The notes: generated by a model from the letters alone, not told the origin. Shown: positions 1-10,785, counted from the first letter of the stretch. The stretch is 64,000 nucleotides of DNA from Pseudomonadota bacterium (GCA_013285465.1 CP053449.1:430001-494000); one strand, 5' to 3'. Numbers and translations are program-made.

Positions 1-78
1 TCTTTTTTTTACCAATTATCTGCGCCGGAAATCAGGCCGGATTTTGCCTACTGGTTTCAGGCTAAGTGTTTTTTCAAG
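1..78 (+). other. 16S to tRNA-Ile spacer (start of rRNA internal transcribed spacer)
   Basis: Non-coding sequence in front of tRNA-Ile. No 16S 3' end (anti-Shine-Dalgarno CCTCC) is visible, so the 16S gene must end just before base 1. Short GC-rich complementary segments around bases 24-62 (GCCGG/CCGG and GCCT/AGGC) suggest a small hairpin. Confidence 0.6.
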
Positions 79-155
79 GGGCCTGTAGCTCAGTTGGTTA
101 GAGCGCGCGCTTGATAAGCGTGAGGTCGAAAGTTCAAGTCTTTCCAGGCCCACCA
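79..155 (+). tRNA. tRNA-Ile (anticodon GAT)
   Basis: A 77-base cloverleaf with CCA encoded. The acceptor arms GGGCCTG (79-85) and CAGGCCC (145-151) pair perfectly, followed by discriminator A152 and CCA 153-155. The anticodon loop CTTGATAAG carries GAT, and the TTC-type T-loop is present. It lies in the 16S-23S spacer as in most alphaproteobacterial rRNA operons and is cut from the common transcript. Confidence 0.97.
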
Positions 156-175
156 TTGAACAGTTTGATGGATAA

Positions 176-251
176 GGGGCCATAGCTCAGCTGGGAGAGC
201 GCCTGATTTGCATTCAGGAGGTCGTCGGTTCGATCCCGATTGGCTCCACCA
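176..251 (+). tRNA. tRNA-Ala (anticodon TGC)
   Basis: A 76-base cloverleaf with CCA encoded. GGGGCCA (176-182) pairs with TGGCTCC (241-247) with one G-T pair, then A248 and CCA 249-251. The anticodon loop TTTGCAT carries TGC. It is separated from tRNA-Ile by 20 bases, the standard Ile-Ala spacer arrangement. Confidence 0.97.
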
Positions 252-530
252 TTAACTTCTTAAGTTCACTTGGATAAAAACAGTGAGTTTAAGAAGTTTA
301 TGAACCGGAAACGGCGCATAGATGATCGGAATTTTTTGCCAAAAGCAAATAACTCCGGGGTTCTTGTATATTGTGAATAGGTTTTGTCATCAGTAAAGCA
401 CACTGATAATATAACGAATGACCAAAAATTCAATTTGTGCTGCCGAGATCATTTGCAGGCGTCGAAAGCGTGCTTTTGTTTGTGTTACAACAAGCAAAAA
501 AGCGGTTTTGTCACTGCGCGTGATTTCAAT
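252..530 (+). other. tRNA-Ala to 23S spacer
   Basis: Non-coding, AT-rich transcribed spacer of about 280 bases with no supported gene. Its last bases form the 5' side of the 23S processing stalk: TCAATTCAAG at 526-535 is perfectly complementary to CTTGAATTGA at 3277-3286, an expected RNase III substrate. No intact boxA antitermination element could be assigned with confidence. Confidence 0.7.
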
Positions 531-3284
<2,754 letters not shown>

Positions 3285-3286
3285 GA

Positions 3287-3452
3287 CCGCGCTTACTTAT
3301 TTTCTTCGGAAGATAAATAAGAGCAAATTCACGCGCAGCGATAAGACCGCAAAATGAAAGCGGTTGTACAAAAGAATTTTTGATCGCGAATGCCCGTGTG
3401 CAATACGCGATGACAAAACCCCTGTTTTGATCAAAGACACATATGTTTGGAT
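3287..3452 (+). other. 23S to 5S spacer
   Basis: A 166-base transcribed spacer without a gene. It contains an AT-rich hairpin at about 3294-3319 (CTTATTT against AAATAAG around a TCTTCGGAAGA core). A second stem lies at about 3378-3412 (ATCGCG against CGCGAT). Both are probably processing structures. Confidence 0.5.
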
Positions 3453-3570
3453 GAGTCGGTGATTATAGCGAGGATGAAACACCCGATCCCTTCTCGAACT
3501 CGGACGTGAAAAGCCTCTGCGCCGATGGTACTTTGTCTTAAGGCACGGGAGAGTAGGTCGTTGCCGACTC
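3453..3570 (+). rRNA. rrf: 5S ribosomal RNA
   Basis: About 118 bases. The terminal helix GAGTCGG (3453-3459) pairs with CCGACTC (3564-3570). The conserved segments ACACCCGATCCCTTCTCGAACTCGG-like (3479-3505) and GGGAGAGTAGGTCG (3548-3561) are present. No tRNA-fMet gene follows, unlike many alphaproteobacterial rRNA operons. Confidence 0.93.
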
Positions 3571-3621
3571 TTCCAAGCATATGTTTCTAAGAGAAAAACA
3601 GGTCACAAAAACAAGATTTTA

Positions 3622-3650
3622 AAAGGGAGCTTTCGGGCTCCCTTTTTTCT
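3622..3650 (+). terminator. rho-independent terminator of the rRNA operon
   Basis: AAAGGGAGC (3622-3630) and GCTCCCTTT form a 9-bp stem around a short loop (TTTCGG), and the T tract continues TTTTTT. It sits 52 bases after 5S and before the next gene, so it most likely ends the rRNA transcript. Confidence 0.88.
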
Positions 3651-3697
3651 TTATGAATGTCCGTATAGCAAAGAATAAGAACAATAAAGGTGGCGCG

Positions 3698-4684
3698 ATG
3701 ATCACGCAAATCAGAACACTTTCCCCGGGATTCCTGCTGGCGGCACTTGTCGGTCTAGCAGCGCAAGGAGTAGGCAACCACTATGATGCGCCGGTGATGC
3801 TGTTTGCTTTGCTGTTCGGTATTGCACTCTCTTTTCTGCATGCGCGCTCCAATCTGCAGCCGGGTATTGACTGGACAGGGCGTACGGTTCTGCGCCTTGG
3901 AATCGGGCTTTTGGGTATCCGCATTGCCTTTCAGGATTTATTTGCTTTGGGCTGGACGATGGCGGCGGTGATTGTCTCCGGCATTGTGACAACAATCTTT
4001 CTCGGCGTGTTTTTGGCGAAATGGATGAAATTGCGGACCGAGCTGGGCATACTGACCGGCGGGGCGGTCGGCATTTGCGGCGCTTCGGCGGCAATGGCAA
4101 TTTCCGCCGTCCTTCCCAACCATAAAAGCAAGGAACAGGAAACCGTGCTGGCGATTATCGGCGTGACGGCTTTATCCACTGCGGCAATGGTACTGTATCC
4201 GCTGGTTGCGTCTTTTTTCGGATTGGATGAACATCAGGCGGGCATTTTTTTCGGCGGCGCAATCCATGATGTGGCGCAGGTCGTCGGGGCGGGCTATTCC
4301 GTATCGGAAGGGACGGGCGATCTGGCAACGCTGACCAAGCTTGTCCGTGTCAGTCTGCTGGTGCCTGTGGTGATGGCGCTGCTCTTCTGGTTCAGAAAGC
4401 GCCATGCGGAAGCCGGAGAGGGAAAAGTGCCGGGACTGCCGCTGTTCCTGATCGGATTCTTTGCCTTGATGTTGCTGAACAGTTTGGTGGATATCCCCCC
4501 TGTTTTAAAAGACGCAACGGCAACATTGTCGCGTTTTGCGCTGGTCTTTGCGATCGCTGCCATCGGTGTGAAATCGCATTTGCAAAAACTGCTGACGCTT
4601 GGATTGAAGCCCGTTTTGCTGATGACATTGGAAACATTGTGGCTGACGGGCTGGGTGCTTTTGGCTGTGCTTTATCTGGTGTAA
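3698..4684 (+). CDS. YeiH/UPF0324 family membrane protein (putative sulfate exporter family)
   Basis: A hydrophobic polytopic inner-membrane protein of 328 residues with about nine to ten predicted membrane segments, matching the YeiH/UPF0324 family in length and layout. Recognisable family features are the early DWTGRTVLRLGIGLLG segment, the GGAVGICGASAAMA glycine-rich loop and the GAIHDVAQVVGAGYS motif. The family is sometimes called a putative sulfate exporter, but its substrate is not firmly known. An upstream ATG at 3653 exists but lies on the rRNA terminator; the ATG at 3698 has AAAGGTGG upstream and fits the family N-terminus. The glycosylase gene follows after 12 bases and is probably co-transcribed. 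Confidence 0.85.
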   Translation: MITQIRTLSPGFLLAALVGLAAQGVGNHYDAPVMLFALLFGIALSFLHARSNLQPGIDWTGRTVLRLGIGLLGIRIAFQDLFALGWTMAAVIVSGIVTTIFLGVFLAKWMKLRTELGILTGGAVGICGASAAMAISAVLPNHKSKEQETVLAIIGVTALSTAAMVLYPLVASFFGLDEHQAGIFFGGAIHDVAQVVGAGYSVSEGTGDLATLTKLVRVSLLVPVVMALLFWFRKRHAEAGEGKVPGLPLFLIGFFALMLLNSLVDIPPVLKDATATLSRFALVFAIAAIGVKSHLQKLLTLGLKPVLLMTLETLWLTGWVLLAVLYLV

Positions 4685-4696
4685 GGAAACAGGAAG

Positions 4697-5212
4697 ATGA
4701 GCCGCGTAACAAGCTTTCCGCCTGTGGCTGCAGATGATGCGCAGATTTTGATTCTGGGTGCGATGCCGGGCGTAAAATCGCTGGAGGCCGGTGAATATTA
4801 CGCGCATCCGCGCAATGCCTTTTGGCCGGTGATGGCGGTATTATTCGGCGTGCAAGGCTTTGATAATTATCAGGAAAAAACGGCGCTGCTGCGGGAAAAC
4901 CGCATTGCGCTTTGGGATGTCCTGCAGCATTGCACCCGTCCGGGCAGTCTGGACAGCGCCATCAAAAATGACAGCATCGTCACCAATGATTTTGACGTTT
5001 TTCTGCGCAGGCACCAACAAATACACCATATATTCTTTAATGGCGGCAAGGCCGAGACGGAATTTCTGAAACGTGTGCAGCCTGATTTGCCGCAGGAAAT
5101 ACAGGCGCGGTTGTCGCTGACCCGTCTGCCCTCGACCAGCCCGGCAATGGCAAGCCTGAATGTTGTGCAGAAAACTGCGGCATGGTGCTGTGTAAAAAAG
5201 GCGCTGCTTTAA
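4697..5212 (+). CDS. DNA-deoxyinosine glycosylase (uracil-DNA glycosylase superfamily, family 6-like)
   Basis: A 171-residue enzyme of the UDG superfamily, expected to remove hypoxanthine (deaminated adenine) from DNA in base excision repair. Motif 1 is GAMPG (residues 21-25). The HPRNAFWP segment at 37-44 supplies the Asn typical of the hypoxanthine-DNA glycosylase group. The C-terminal LPSTSPAM takes the place of motif 2. The length is normal for the group. The start is supported by AGGAAG upstream. Its stop shares the palindromic TTAA with the stop of the convergent MFS gene (overlap 5209-5212). Confidence 0.83.
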   Translation: MSRVTSFPPVAADDAQILILGAMPGVKSLEAGEYYAHPRNAFWPVMAVLFGVQGFDNYQEKTALLRENRIALWDVLQHCTRPGSLDSAIKNDSIVTNDFDVFLRRHQQIHHIFFNGGKAETEFLKRVQPDLPQEIQARLSLTRLPSTSPAMASLNVVQKTAAWCCVKKALL

Positions 5213-6552
5213 CGCGTGGATTTTTTGCTTTTCTGCGCTGTTTTTTCTTCTGTTATATTGGCAGCTGTCTTGCGCTTGATCTTCGGCGTCATGCTTTCCT
5301 GTGCGGTTTTGATCATGGTTTTCAGCAGGGGTGTGACACCGACCGGCATACGCATGGCGGGCAGATAAGTTCCTTGTTCCGCTGAGGGTACAGCCTCGCT
5401 GATAGTGATGCGCCAGATGCTATAGAGTCCAAACAAAAGATGCAGAACGCTTAACGAGACAGGGAAACTCTGCATGCCGTAGACATTCATAACAAAGGCG
5501 CAGAGCAACGGCCCGATAACCGAAGAAACGCCGTAAAAAATATACAGCGTCGCGCTGGCCGAGACCATCTGGCTGGGCTTCAGTTTGTCATTCATATAGG
5601 CCAGAATCATCGCGTAAAGCGGCAGGAAAAACACGCCATAGGCAGCCATGAAAACGGCGGCAATCAGACGGTCCGTTTCGACAAACCAGCCGACACCCGC
5701 AATGGACACCGCCGATAAAAAAGATAAGCCGCAGATGACAACACGGCGGTCGCCGCGGTCGGATAATGCTCCTGCGGGCCATTGCGATAAGGCACCCGCA
5801 AGAATGAAGGTGGAGAGAAGTAATGTGATATCGGCAGTGGCCAGTCCGATCCTCTGCAGATAAATCACGCCCATCGTAAACATGATACTATGTGTCAGCC
5901 CCATATTGATGGCACCGATGGCACTCAGGCGACTGGTATCAAACAGTTTTTTAATCGGAAAAAGCTCGGGTGTTGAAAAATGCGGCGTTTTGCGCGTGGT
6001 TAGCAAGACGGGCAACAGAGCTGCGGAAATCAGGATGGAGACCAGAATATAAAGAAAGGCCTCCGTCGGCTGCGCCATATTCACCAGATTATAACCGAAT
6101 GCCAGAAACAGATACTGAATGGTCATGTAAATAGCCACGACCTGTCCGCGGACGCGTGGACGCGCCATGTCATTCAGCCAGCTTTCCGCTGCGACAAACA
6201 GGCCGGCAAAGGCAAAGCCGTTGACGGCGCGCATCACCATCCAGACATAAGGGTCGATACTGATAAAATGGAACAGAATGGTAATCGAGGAGATGGAAGC
6301 CATCGCTGCAAACATGCGCGGATGTCCGATCCCGCCGATGATACGGGGCGCATAGCGCGCACCTGCCAGAAAACCCGCATAATACATCGACATGAAGACA
6401 CCGATCATCATGGTTGAAAAGTCTTCAATGGCAGCACGTAAACCGATCAAAGTGCCTTGCAACCCGCTTGCCACCTGTAGCAAAGCAATCCCGAGAAGTA
6501 GTGCGGAAATATTTTTAAAAGAGCCGATTAAAAGGCGGGTGGCATGTTTCAT
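5209..6552 (-). CDS. MFS transporter
   Basis: A 447-residue major facilitator with about 12 membrane segments. The loop between helices 2 and 3 reads GARYAPRIIGGIGHPR, and the second half has the equivalent AGALSDRGDRR motif, typical of MFS proteins related to the YcaD-type group. The substrate cannot be told from the sequence. The C-terminal 40 residues are hydrophilic and lysine-rich (ending QKSKKSTR), a cytoplasmic tail. It is convergent with the glycosylase gene and divergent from ppa, so it appears to be a single-gene unit. No strong ribosome binding site precedes the ATG. Confidence 0.85.
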   Translation of the reverse strand: MKHATRLLIGSFKNISALLLGIALLQVASGLQGTLIGLRAAIEDFSTMMIGVFMSMYYAGFLAGARYAPRIIGGIGHPRMFAAMASISSITILFHFISIDPYVWMVMRAVNGFAFAGLFVAAESWLNDMARPRVRGQVVAIYMTIQYLFLAFGYNLVNMAQPTEAFLYILVSILISAALLPVLLTTRKTPHFSTPELFPIKKLFDTSRLSAIGAINMGLTHSIMFTMGVIYLQRIGLATADITLLLSTFILAGALSQWPAGALSDRGDRRVVICGLSFLSAVSIAGVGWFVETDRLIAAVFMAAYGVFFLPLYAMILAYMNDKLKPSQMVSASATLYIFYGVSSVIGPLLCAFVMNVYGMQSFPVSLSVLHLLFGLYSIWRITISEAVPSAEQGTYLPAMRMPVGVTPLLKTMIKTAQESMTPKIKRKTAANITEEKTAQKSKKSTR

Positions 6553-6656
6553 TTTATTTCAGTTGCCGCTTTTTACTGTCGTTCATTGTTTTTTCAGTAT
6601 ATAACCATTTTGAAGGAAACGGGCGCAAGCGCTTTCTGTTCCCGCGGGCTTTTTGT

Positions 6657-6685
6657 TTGAAAGTTGCTCCCCCTTTTCCTATAAT
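6657..6685 (+). promoter_or_regulatory. sigma-70 type promoter of ppa
   Basis: TTGAAA (6657-6662), a 17-base spacer and a consensus TATAAT (6680-6685). The start codon of ppa follows 67 bases after the -10 box. One of the best promoter matches in the window. Confidence 0.75.
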
Positions 6686-6752
6686 GAATTATGTTATCAA
6701 AACGACAGGTCGCCGTGATATAAACGGGCAGAATAAAAACAGGACAGAAAAA

Positions 6753-7418
6753 ATGGATCTTTCAAAAATTCCAGTTGGCACGAATCCGCCGGATGAAGTT
6801 TATGTCGTTGTTGAAAACGGGAAGGGCGGCAATCCCGTAAAATATGAAATCGACAAGGACAGCGGTGCTGTGTTTGTGGATCGTTTCATGTATACCGCGA
6901 TGCGTTATCCCGGCAATTACGGCTTTATTCCGCACACATTGTCGGAGGATGGCGATCCGGTTGATATTCTGGTTCTGGGCGATACGCCTGTCATCCCGAC
7001 GGCGGTGATGAGCGTCCGTCCAATCGGTGTGCTGATCATGGAAGATGAGCAGGGGATGGATGAAAAAATCATCGCCGTACCGGTTGATGAACTTCTGCCC
7101 GATCAGGAAGAAATAAAATCCTATAAAGATCTCAGCAAGATCAAGCGCGAGCAGATTGAGCATTTTTTCAAACATTATAAAGATCTTGAGCCCGGCAAAT
7201 GGGTGAAGGTCGGCAGCTGGGGTGATGCCGATGATGCGAAGCGGTTGATTGAAGAAGGCATCCAGCGCGAAAAAGATGCGAAAGCCTCTGTAAAGAAAGC
7301 GGCCAAGAATACGGCAAAGACGGATGGCTCTACTGCCAAAAAAGATAAGCCGCAAAATTCCTCCGCCGCGAATAAGAAGAAGCGCGCAGGCGGCAATACG
7401 GGTAAACCAAAGCGTTAA
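6753..7418 (+). CDS. ppa: inorganic pyrophosphatase (family I) with lysine-rich C-terminal extension
   Basis: Soluble family I pyrophosphatase that hydrolyses PPi to two phosphates with Mg2+, pulling biosynthetic reactions forward. The N-terminus MDLSKIPVG is typical. The signature EDGDPVDILVLGD (about residues 63-75) holds the metal-binding aspartates, with KYEID, RYPGNYGF and the late WVKVGSWGD also present. The start at 6753 follows AGGACAG; longer in-frame starts lie in the promoter. The enzyme proper ends near residue 178. The remaining 40 or so residues are a K/A/N-rich, probably disordered tail (KKAAKNTAKTDG..., ending GKPKR) that ordinary 175-180 residue relatives lack. This tail may bind nucleic acid or another acidic partner, which is inference only. 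Confidence 0.94.
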   Translation: MDLSKIPVGTNPPDEVYVVVENGKGGNPVKYEIDKDSGAVFVDRFMYTAMRYPGNYGFIPHTLSEDGDPVDILVLGDTPVIPTAVMSVRPIGVLIMEDEQGMDEKIIAVPVDELLPDQEEIKSYKDLSKIKREQIEHFFKHYKDLEPGKWVKVGSWGDADDAKRLIEEGIQREKDAKASVKKAAKNTAKTDGSTAKKDKPQNSSAANKKKRAGGNTGKPKR

Positions 7419-7505
7419 GCCGCTTTTTTCTTTTCATTCCCTTTTCTCTTTGTGTCCTATATCATAAACGGCAGGGACAGTTTATGCGCTGAAGGAACAA
7501 ATCAT

Positions 7506-7997
7506 ATGGAACAGCAACCAGAGCAGAATATTCAGGAAACGGCAGCGGAAAAAAGTAATGCTGTGCAGCCGGAACAAGAGCCGGAAACAGTGCCGGAGAA
7601 ACCGGAAGAGCAGGCGGAACCGAAAACCCGTATCGACAGATTGTTGCGCCGTGTACGCAATGATGTTCTGACCGTTTATCTGATTGGAAAAGATAAGCGC
7701 CTGTCCACAGGGCTGAAAATTTTTGCGCTTTGCATTCTGTCTTATGCGCTCAGCCCTGTTGATCTGATACCGGATTTTATTCCGGTACTCGGTTATCTGG
7801 ATGATATTCTGCTGCTGGTTCCGGCCGTCTATATTCTTTATGCGATGATTCCGCCGGAAATTCTGGAAGAGCTGAAAATCAAAGCGCGTAATGCAAAAAT
7901 CGAAGTCTCGAAAAAGCAGAAAATGGGCGCCGTCATGTTCGTCGTTACGCTTTGGACAATCGGCGCGGCATGGATCTTCTTTATGTTCGTTCTTTAA
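7506..7997 (+). CDS. DUF1232 (YkvA-like) membrane protein
   Basis: A 163-residue protein. Residues 1-45 are an acidic E/P/Q-rich disordered head. The DUF1232 core follows (SYALSPVDLIPDFIPVLGYL with the LDDILL motif) and spans one or two membrane segments. A final hydrophobic helix lies at the C-terminus (VMFVVTLWTIGAAWIFFMF). The molecular role of the family is unknown. The start at 7506 has GAAGGA upstream; an earlier in-frame start at 7452 has no support. It is convergent with the next gene and overlaps it by 4 bases. Confidence 0.82.
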   Translation: MEQQPEQNIQETAAEKSNAVQPEQEPETVPEKPEEQAEPKTRIDRLLRRVRNDVLTVYLIGKDKRLSTGLKIFALCILSYALSPVDLIPDFIPVLGYLDDILLLVPAVYILYAMIPPEILEELKIKARNAKIEVSKKQKMGAVMFVVTLWTIGAAWIFFMFVL

Positions 7998-8497
7998 ACA
8001 TCCTCTTGATACGGCGCGATATTGTTAAGGGCCGCGATAAAATCCGTCACAGGTGCCAGCGGGTCGTCCTGTCCGGCCAGTTCTTTTGCGATAAATTGAC
8101 CGATCACCCCTTCATGGGCAACGGCAAAGCGGATGCGTTCCTGTTCGTCAGGCGGGGCAAGCGGGACAGCAGCGGCATAATCGGCAATACAGTTATTCAC
8201 CAGCTTCGCCATTTTTTTCAGCTCTTTCGTCCAGTCATTCGTGCCAAGCTCTTGTCCGGTTTGCACGGCGCGTGCCAGATAGGAGTCGGAGGCTTTGGGG
8301 ATGCCGTGTTTTTCCGCCAGCGGTGTCAATAGCCGGATAACGCTTTCTTCCAGCTGTTTCAAAACCAGCAACTGTTCTTTAATCCGCTCGTCTTTCACGG
8401 CATCCGCTGCAGTCCGGAACATGACAACACCGAATTCCTCGCCGTGATAAATGTCGCGTAAATGCGCGTGATAGGATTTCTCGGTATTGTCAGCCAT
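7994..8497 (-). CDS. hypothetical protein, possible ferritin-like four-helix fold
   Basis: A soluble, mostly helical protein of 167 residues that I do not recognise by name. Its pattern resembles ferritin-like proteins. An early helix has HGEEFGVV (Glu19/Glu20), a second helix has LKQLEESVIRLL, and a late helix has AVAHEGVIGQF, giving the Glu and His residues that could form a di-iron site. This is only a suggestion, since the spacing is not that of a classical ferritin or rubrerythrin. It is the last gene of a minus-strand run (10682 down to 7994) and lies 10 bases after its upstream neighbour. Confidence 0.55.
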   Translation of the reverse strand: MADNTEKSYHAHLRDIYHGEEFGVVMFRTAADAVKDERIKEQLLVLKQLEESVIRLLTPLAEKHGIPKASDSYLARAVQTGQELGTNDWTKELKKMAKLVNNCIADYAAAVPLAPPDEQERIRFAVAHEGVIGQFIAKELAGQDDPLAPVTDFIAALNNIAPYQEDV

Positions 8498-8507
8498 AAG
8501 AATGAAA

Positions 8508-9236
8508 TCAGTGATTATGTTTGCGCCCGCGCCGGATCATTGTTCCCAGACGTGACGGTTTCTTGGGCCTGTCGGGAAGGTTCGGCAGGCGTTTCCATTT
8601 ATCCATTATAGAGGAAACACCCATTAAAACAAAGATCATCGGAAAAACGGAGAATAGTCCGACGATGGCACCGGCGCCGGATTGGTTTCCATCCATATCA
8701 CGCATCTCGCGGGACATATCGACGTAATCTTGGAATTGCGGGTTTAGAGGCAGATCTGCACGTGCCTCGTTCCGCCATTCCGCATAGGCGGGGTCAATCA
8801 CAATTGCGGTTTGCTTGTCAAAACCGGATTGTTGAAACCTTTCGGCAACGTCGCGAAAATCCTCTTCATTGATAGCATCGGAGCGAAGCATAACAGAGGC
8901 ATATTCCTGACTAAGCCAACGGATGGTTTTTGCGTTCTTATCAATCTGCGTGGATAGACTGCGGCGCTTGCTGATATCGTTATTCAGTGCGGCCATATCA
9001 AATTCCTGCTGCAGGCTGCTGTTTTCCGCCATCAGGTTTTCCAGACGATCCATGCGCTGATCCAGAACTTGCAGAACCTCCTCCCGCTGGGCGCTGTGTT
9101 CCATATCCATATCAGTATCCATAACGGTGAAGGTGGCCGTGCCAAGCGCGGCCATACCACTCAAAACAAAAGCGGCAGCGGCAAAGCCGTTATCCGTTTT
9201 GCGGGCGATTTTTTTGCGAAGCGGTTCTTGCGCCAT
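8508..9236 (-). CDS. hypothetical membrane protein with coiled coil
   Basis: An unrecognised protein of 242 residues. A membrane segment lies near the N-terminus (AAAAFVLSGMAALGTATFTV). A long charged helical region of about 120 residues with coiled-coil character follows (QREEVLQVLDQRMDRLENLMAE). A second membrane segment lies near the C-terminus (IVGLFSVFPMIFVLMG), ahead of a basic proline-rich tail. An in-frame ATG at 9248 would add four residues. The inner ATG at 9236 is preferred because GGATGG sits 8 bases before it. The central domain would lie between the two membrane helices, probably in the periplasm. No homologous family comes to mind. Confidence 0.6.
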   Translation of the reverse strand: MAQEPLRKKIARKTDNGFAAAAFVLSGMAALGTATFTVMDTDMDMEHSAQREEVLQVLDQRMDRLENLMAENSSLQQEFDMAALNNDISKRRSLSTQIDKNAKTIRWLSQEYASVMLRSDAINEEDFRDVAERFQQSGFDKQTAIVIDPAYAEWRNEARADLPLNPQFQDYVDMSREMRDMDGNQSGAGAIVGLFSVFPMIFVLMGVSSIMDKWKRLPNLPDRPKKPSRLGTMIRRGRKHNH

Positions 9237-9316
9237 GCTATGCACCATCCGTTGTTATTAGCGTACAAGGCGGTGACTATAGCGTATTTTTATTTTTATG
9301 TCAATTTGGCGGCGGG

Positions 9317-9799
9317 TCAGTGACTGCGAAACAGCGTGTCGGCCAGAAACATGCCTTCATCGCAAAGCGTGCTTTGCTGGGTTTCTCCCAGCGCCTGAAT
9401 ACCGCTGAGATAACCGATAAAAAAGCCGCGTTCTTTCGCCGGGGCGGTCAGAATCAGCGCGGCTTTATATTCACCGTAACCGCCGATCTCTGCGAGTTGT
9501 TCCTGCCGCGTATCAAGATATTCGTCAAGCAGTGCGGTAATTTTCAGCCCGCGCCGCTCGGAGAGCAGGGAGGTCAGCGTATCGGCAACGCCTTTTTCGC
9601 GGCAGGTTCCCAGCAGGATTTCCGCCTCCATAAAGGGGGAAATATCCAGCAATATTGCGGCGGCATCATCATAGGCCATTTCCAGCACATCCGTTGCCGT
9701 ATCACTATCATCCGCAGCGAAAACCGGCGCGCTGCCGCATAAAACCAGCAGGCAGAACATACTCAGCAGGGAGAGGGCGTAAAAGGATATTTTCGGCAT
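9317..9799 (-). CDS. hypothetical secreted protein
   Basis: A 160-residue protein with a clear Sec signal peptide (MPKISFYALSLLSMFCLLVL..., probable cleavage after PVFAA near residue 29). The mature part has two cysteines (CREKG and STLCDE) that could form a disulfide. It is largely helical and carries YDDAAAILLDIS and GFFIGYLSGIQALGE. No known domain is recognised. It probably acts in the periplasm. It is in line with its minus-strand neighbours, 59 to 70 bases apart. Confidence 0.6.
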   Translation of the reverse strand: MPKISFYALSLLSMFCLLVLCGSAPVFAADDSDTATDVLEMAYDDAAAILLDISPFMEAEILLGTCREKGVADTLTSLLSERRGLKITALLDEYLDTRQEQLAEIGGYGEYKAALILTAPAKERGFFIGYLSGIQALGETQQSTLCDEGMFLADTLFRSH

Positions 9800-9858
9800 A
9801 AAGGGCGGATCTCTCTTTATTCTTCAAGAGATATTATGCGGCTTATATTTTAGAAAAT

Positions 9859-10278
9859 CTAGCGCCGTTTTACCTGATGCCGGGCCGTATTGTCATTGCG
9901 TCCCCCGGTACCGGGAAGGCATTTTTGCGCTTCTTTGACCATTTTGGGCGGCATTTCGCTGAGCTTTTTGGTTTCGGTCGCGGTAACGCTATTGCCCTGA
10001 ATGGTCGAAATTGTGGCCATAGACAGGCTGAAATCCAGTTCATACATGCGCAGTGTGTTATCGTCGACACGCCGGAAATAGAGTGCAGTCGTGTCGTCAA
10101 GAGCGCTATAACGCTCTTTGTGGCCTGATTGTTTAAAATCGGCGGCGACAGGAGGCATCTCTACGCGCTGCGCATCAATTTTTTTTGCCTGTTCTTTAAA
10201 GGAACGGCGCATATCATCGCGCAATTCGTCGATATTTTCCTGTGCGCGGCGAATGTAATAATAGGCGTCGCAGGACAT
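9859..10278 (-). CDS. hypothetical protein, paralogue of the adjacent gene (copy A)
   Basis: A soluble 139-residue protein of unknown function. It resembles the neighbouring 133-residue protein: both start MSC plus tyrosines, have a helical N-terminal third, share LR-hydrophobic-YE-DF-x4-MATI in the middle (residues 76-90 here) and an identical KKLSEMPPKMV (residues 104-114). It therefore arose by tandem duplication. The C-terminal tail is basic (ending HQVKRR). It is separated from copy B by 2 bases and is surely co-transcribed with it. Confidence 0.6.
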   Translation of the reverse strand: MSCDAYYYIRRAQENIDELRDDMRRSFKEQAKKIDAQRVEMPPVAADFKQSGHKERYSALDDTTALYFRRVDDNTLRMYELDFSLSMATISTIQGNSVTATETKKLSEMPPKMVKEAQKCLPGTGGRNDNTARHQVKRR

Positions 10279-10280
10279 TG

Positions 10281-10682
10281 TTATCCTCGCTTACTGCGGA
10301 TGATGTTGCGGGGCGTATCGATTTTATGGGCTTGCTGGTGCCCTTGTAACAATTGCTGGCCCGTTTGCACCATTTTCGGCGGCATCTCGCTGAGCTTTTT
10401 GCTTTCGACACCGATCAGGCGGCGGTCTTTGACAACCATAATTGTGGCCATTTGCAATTCAAAATCAAATTCATAAAGGCGCAAGGGATAGGTGTCGGAG
10501 GTCTTCACATAGGTGACGGCGTCCTTATCGGTGACGTGATAGCCGCCGATGCCGGATTGTGCCAGTTCCTGCAATCTTTCCGGCAGTTCGGCAGCAGCCA
10601 TTTTCCGGCGCATATCCTGCGCAAAGCGGTCAAAGTCGCTTTTCAGATTATTAATCTTGCTGCTGGAGTAATAACAACTCAT
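10281..10682 (-). CDS. hypothetical protein, paralogue of the adjacent gene (copy B)
   Basis: A soluble 133-residue protein of unknown function, first gene of the minus-strand run. It shares KKLSEMPPKMV (residues 95-105) and the LRLYEFDFELQMATI-type core with the next gene but differs elsewhere, so the duplication is old. The basic tail ends RSKRG. A near-consensus promoter lies directly upstream on the minus strand (10721-10749). Because the conserved peptide is exactly kept while the rest has drifted, it probably contacts a partner or ligand (inference). Confidence 0.6.
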   Translation of the reverse strand: MSCYYSSSKINNLKSDFDRFAQDMRRKMAAAELPERLQELAQSGIGGYHVTDKDAVTYVKTSDTYPLRLYEFDFELQMATIMVVKDRRLIGVESKKLSEMPPKMVQTGQQLLQGHQQAHKIDTPRNIIRSKRG

Positions 10683-10720
10683 ATATCAGGGTGTCCTTAA
10701 TCGCCGTAACTATCGCAGTA

Positions 10721-10749
10721 AGTATAATAAAAATACCAAGTTATGTCAA
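10721..10749 (-). promoter_or_regulatory. sigma-70 type promoter for the paralogue pair and downstream genes
   Basis: Read on the minus strand: TTGACA (10749-10744), a 17-base spacer and TATACT (10726-10721), about 39 bases before the start codon of the 10682 gene. The match is nearly perfect. Confidence 0.75.
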
Positions 10750-10756
10750 TTTTTTA

Positions 10757-10785
10757 TTGACAATTTATAGGGTGGTGATTACTGT
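10757..10785 (+). promoter_or_regulatory. probable promoter of the 10828 gene
   Basis: TTGACA (10757-10762), a 17-base spacer and TACTGT (10780-10785), 42 bases before the start codon. It is back to back with the minus-strand promoter, with the two -35 boxes only 7 bases apart, so the two units could share control. Confidence 0.55.
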
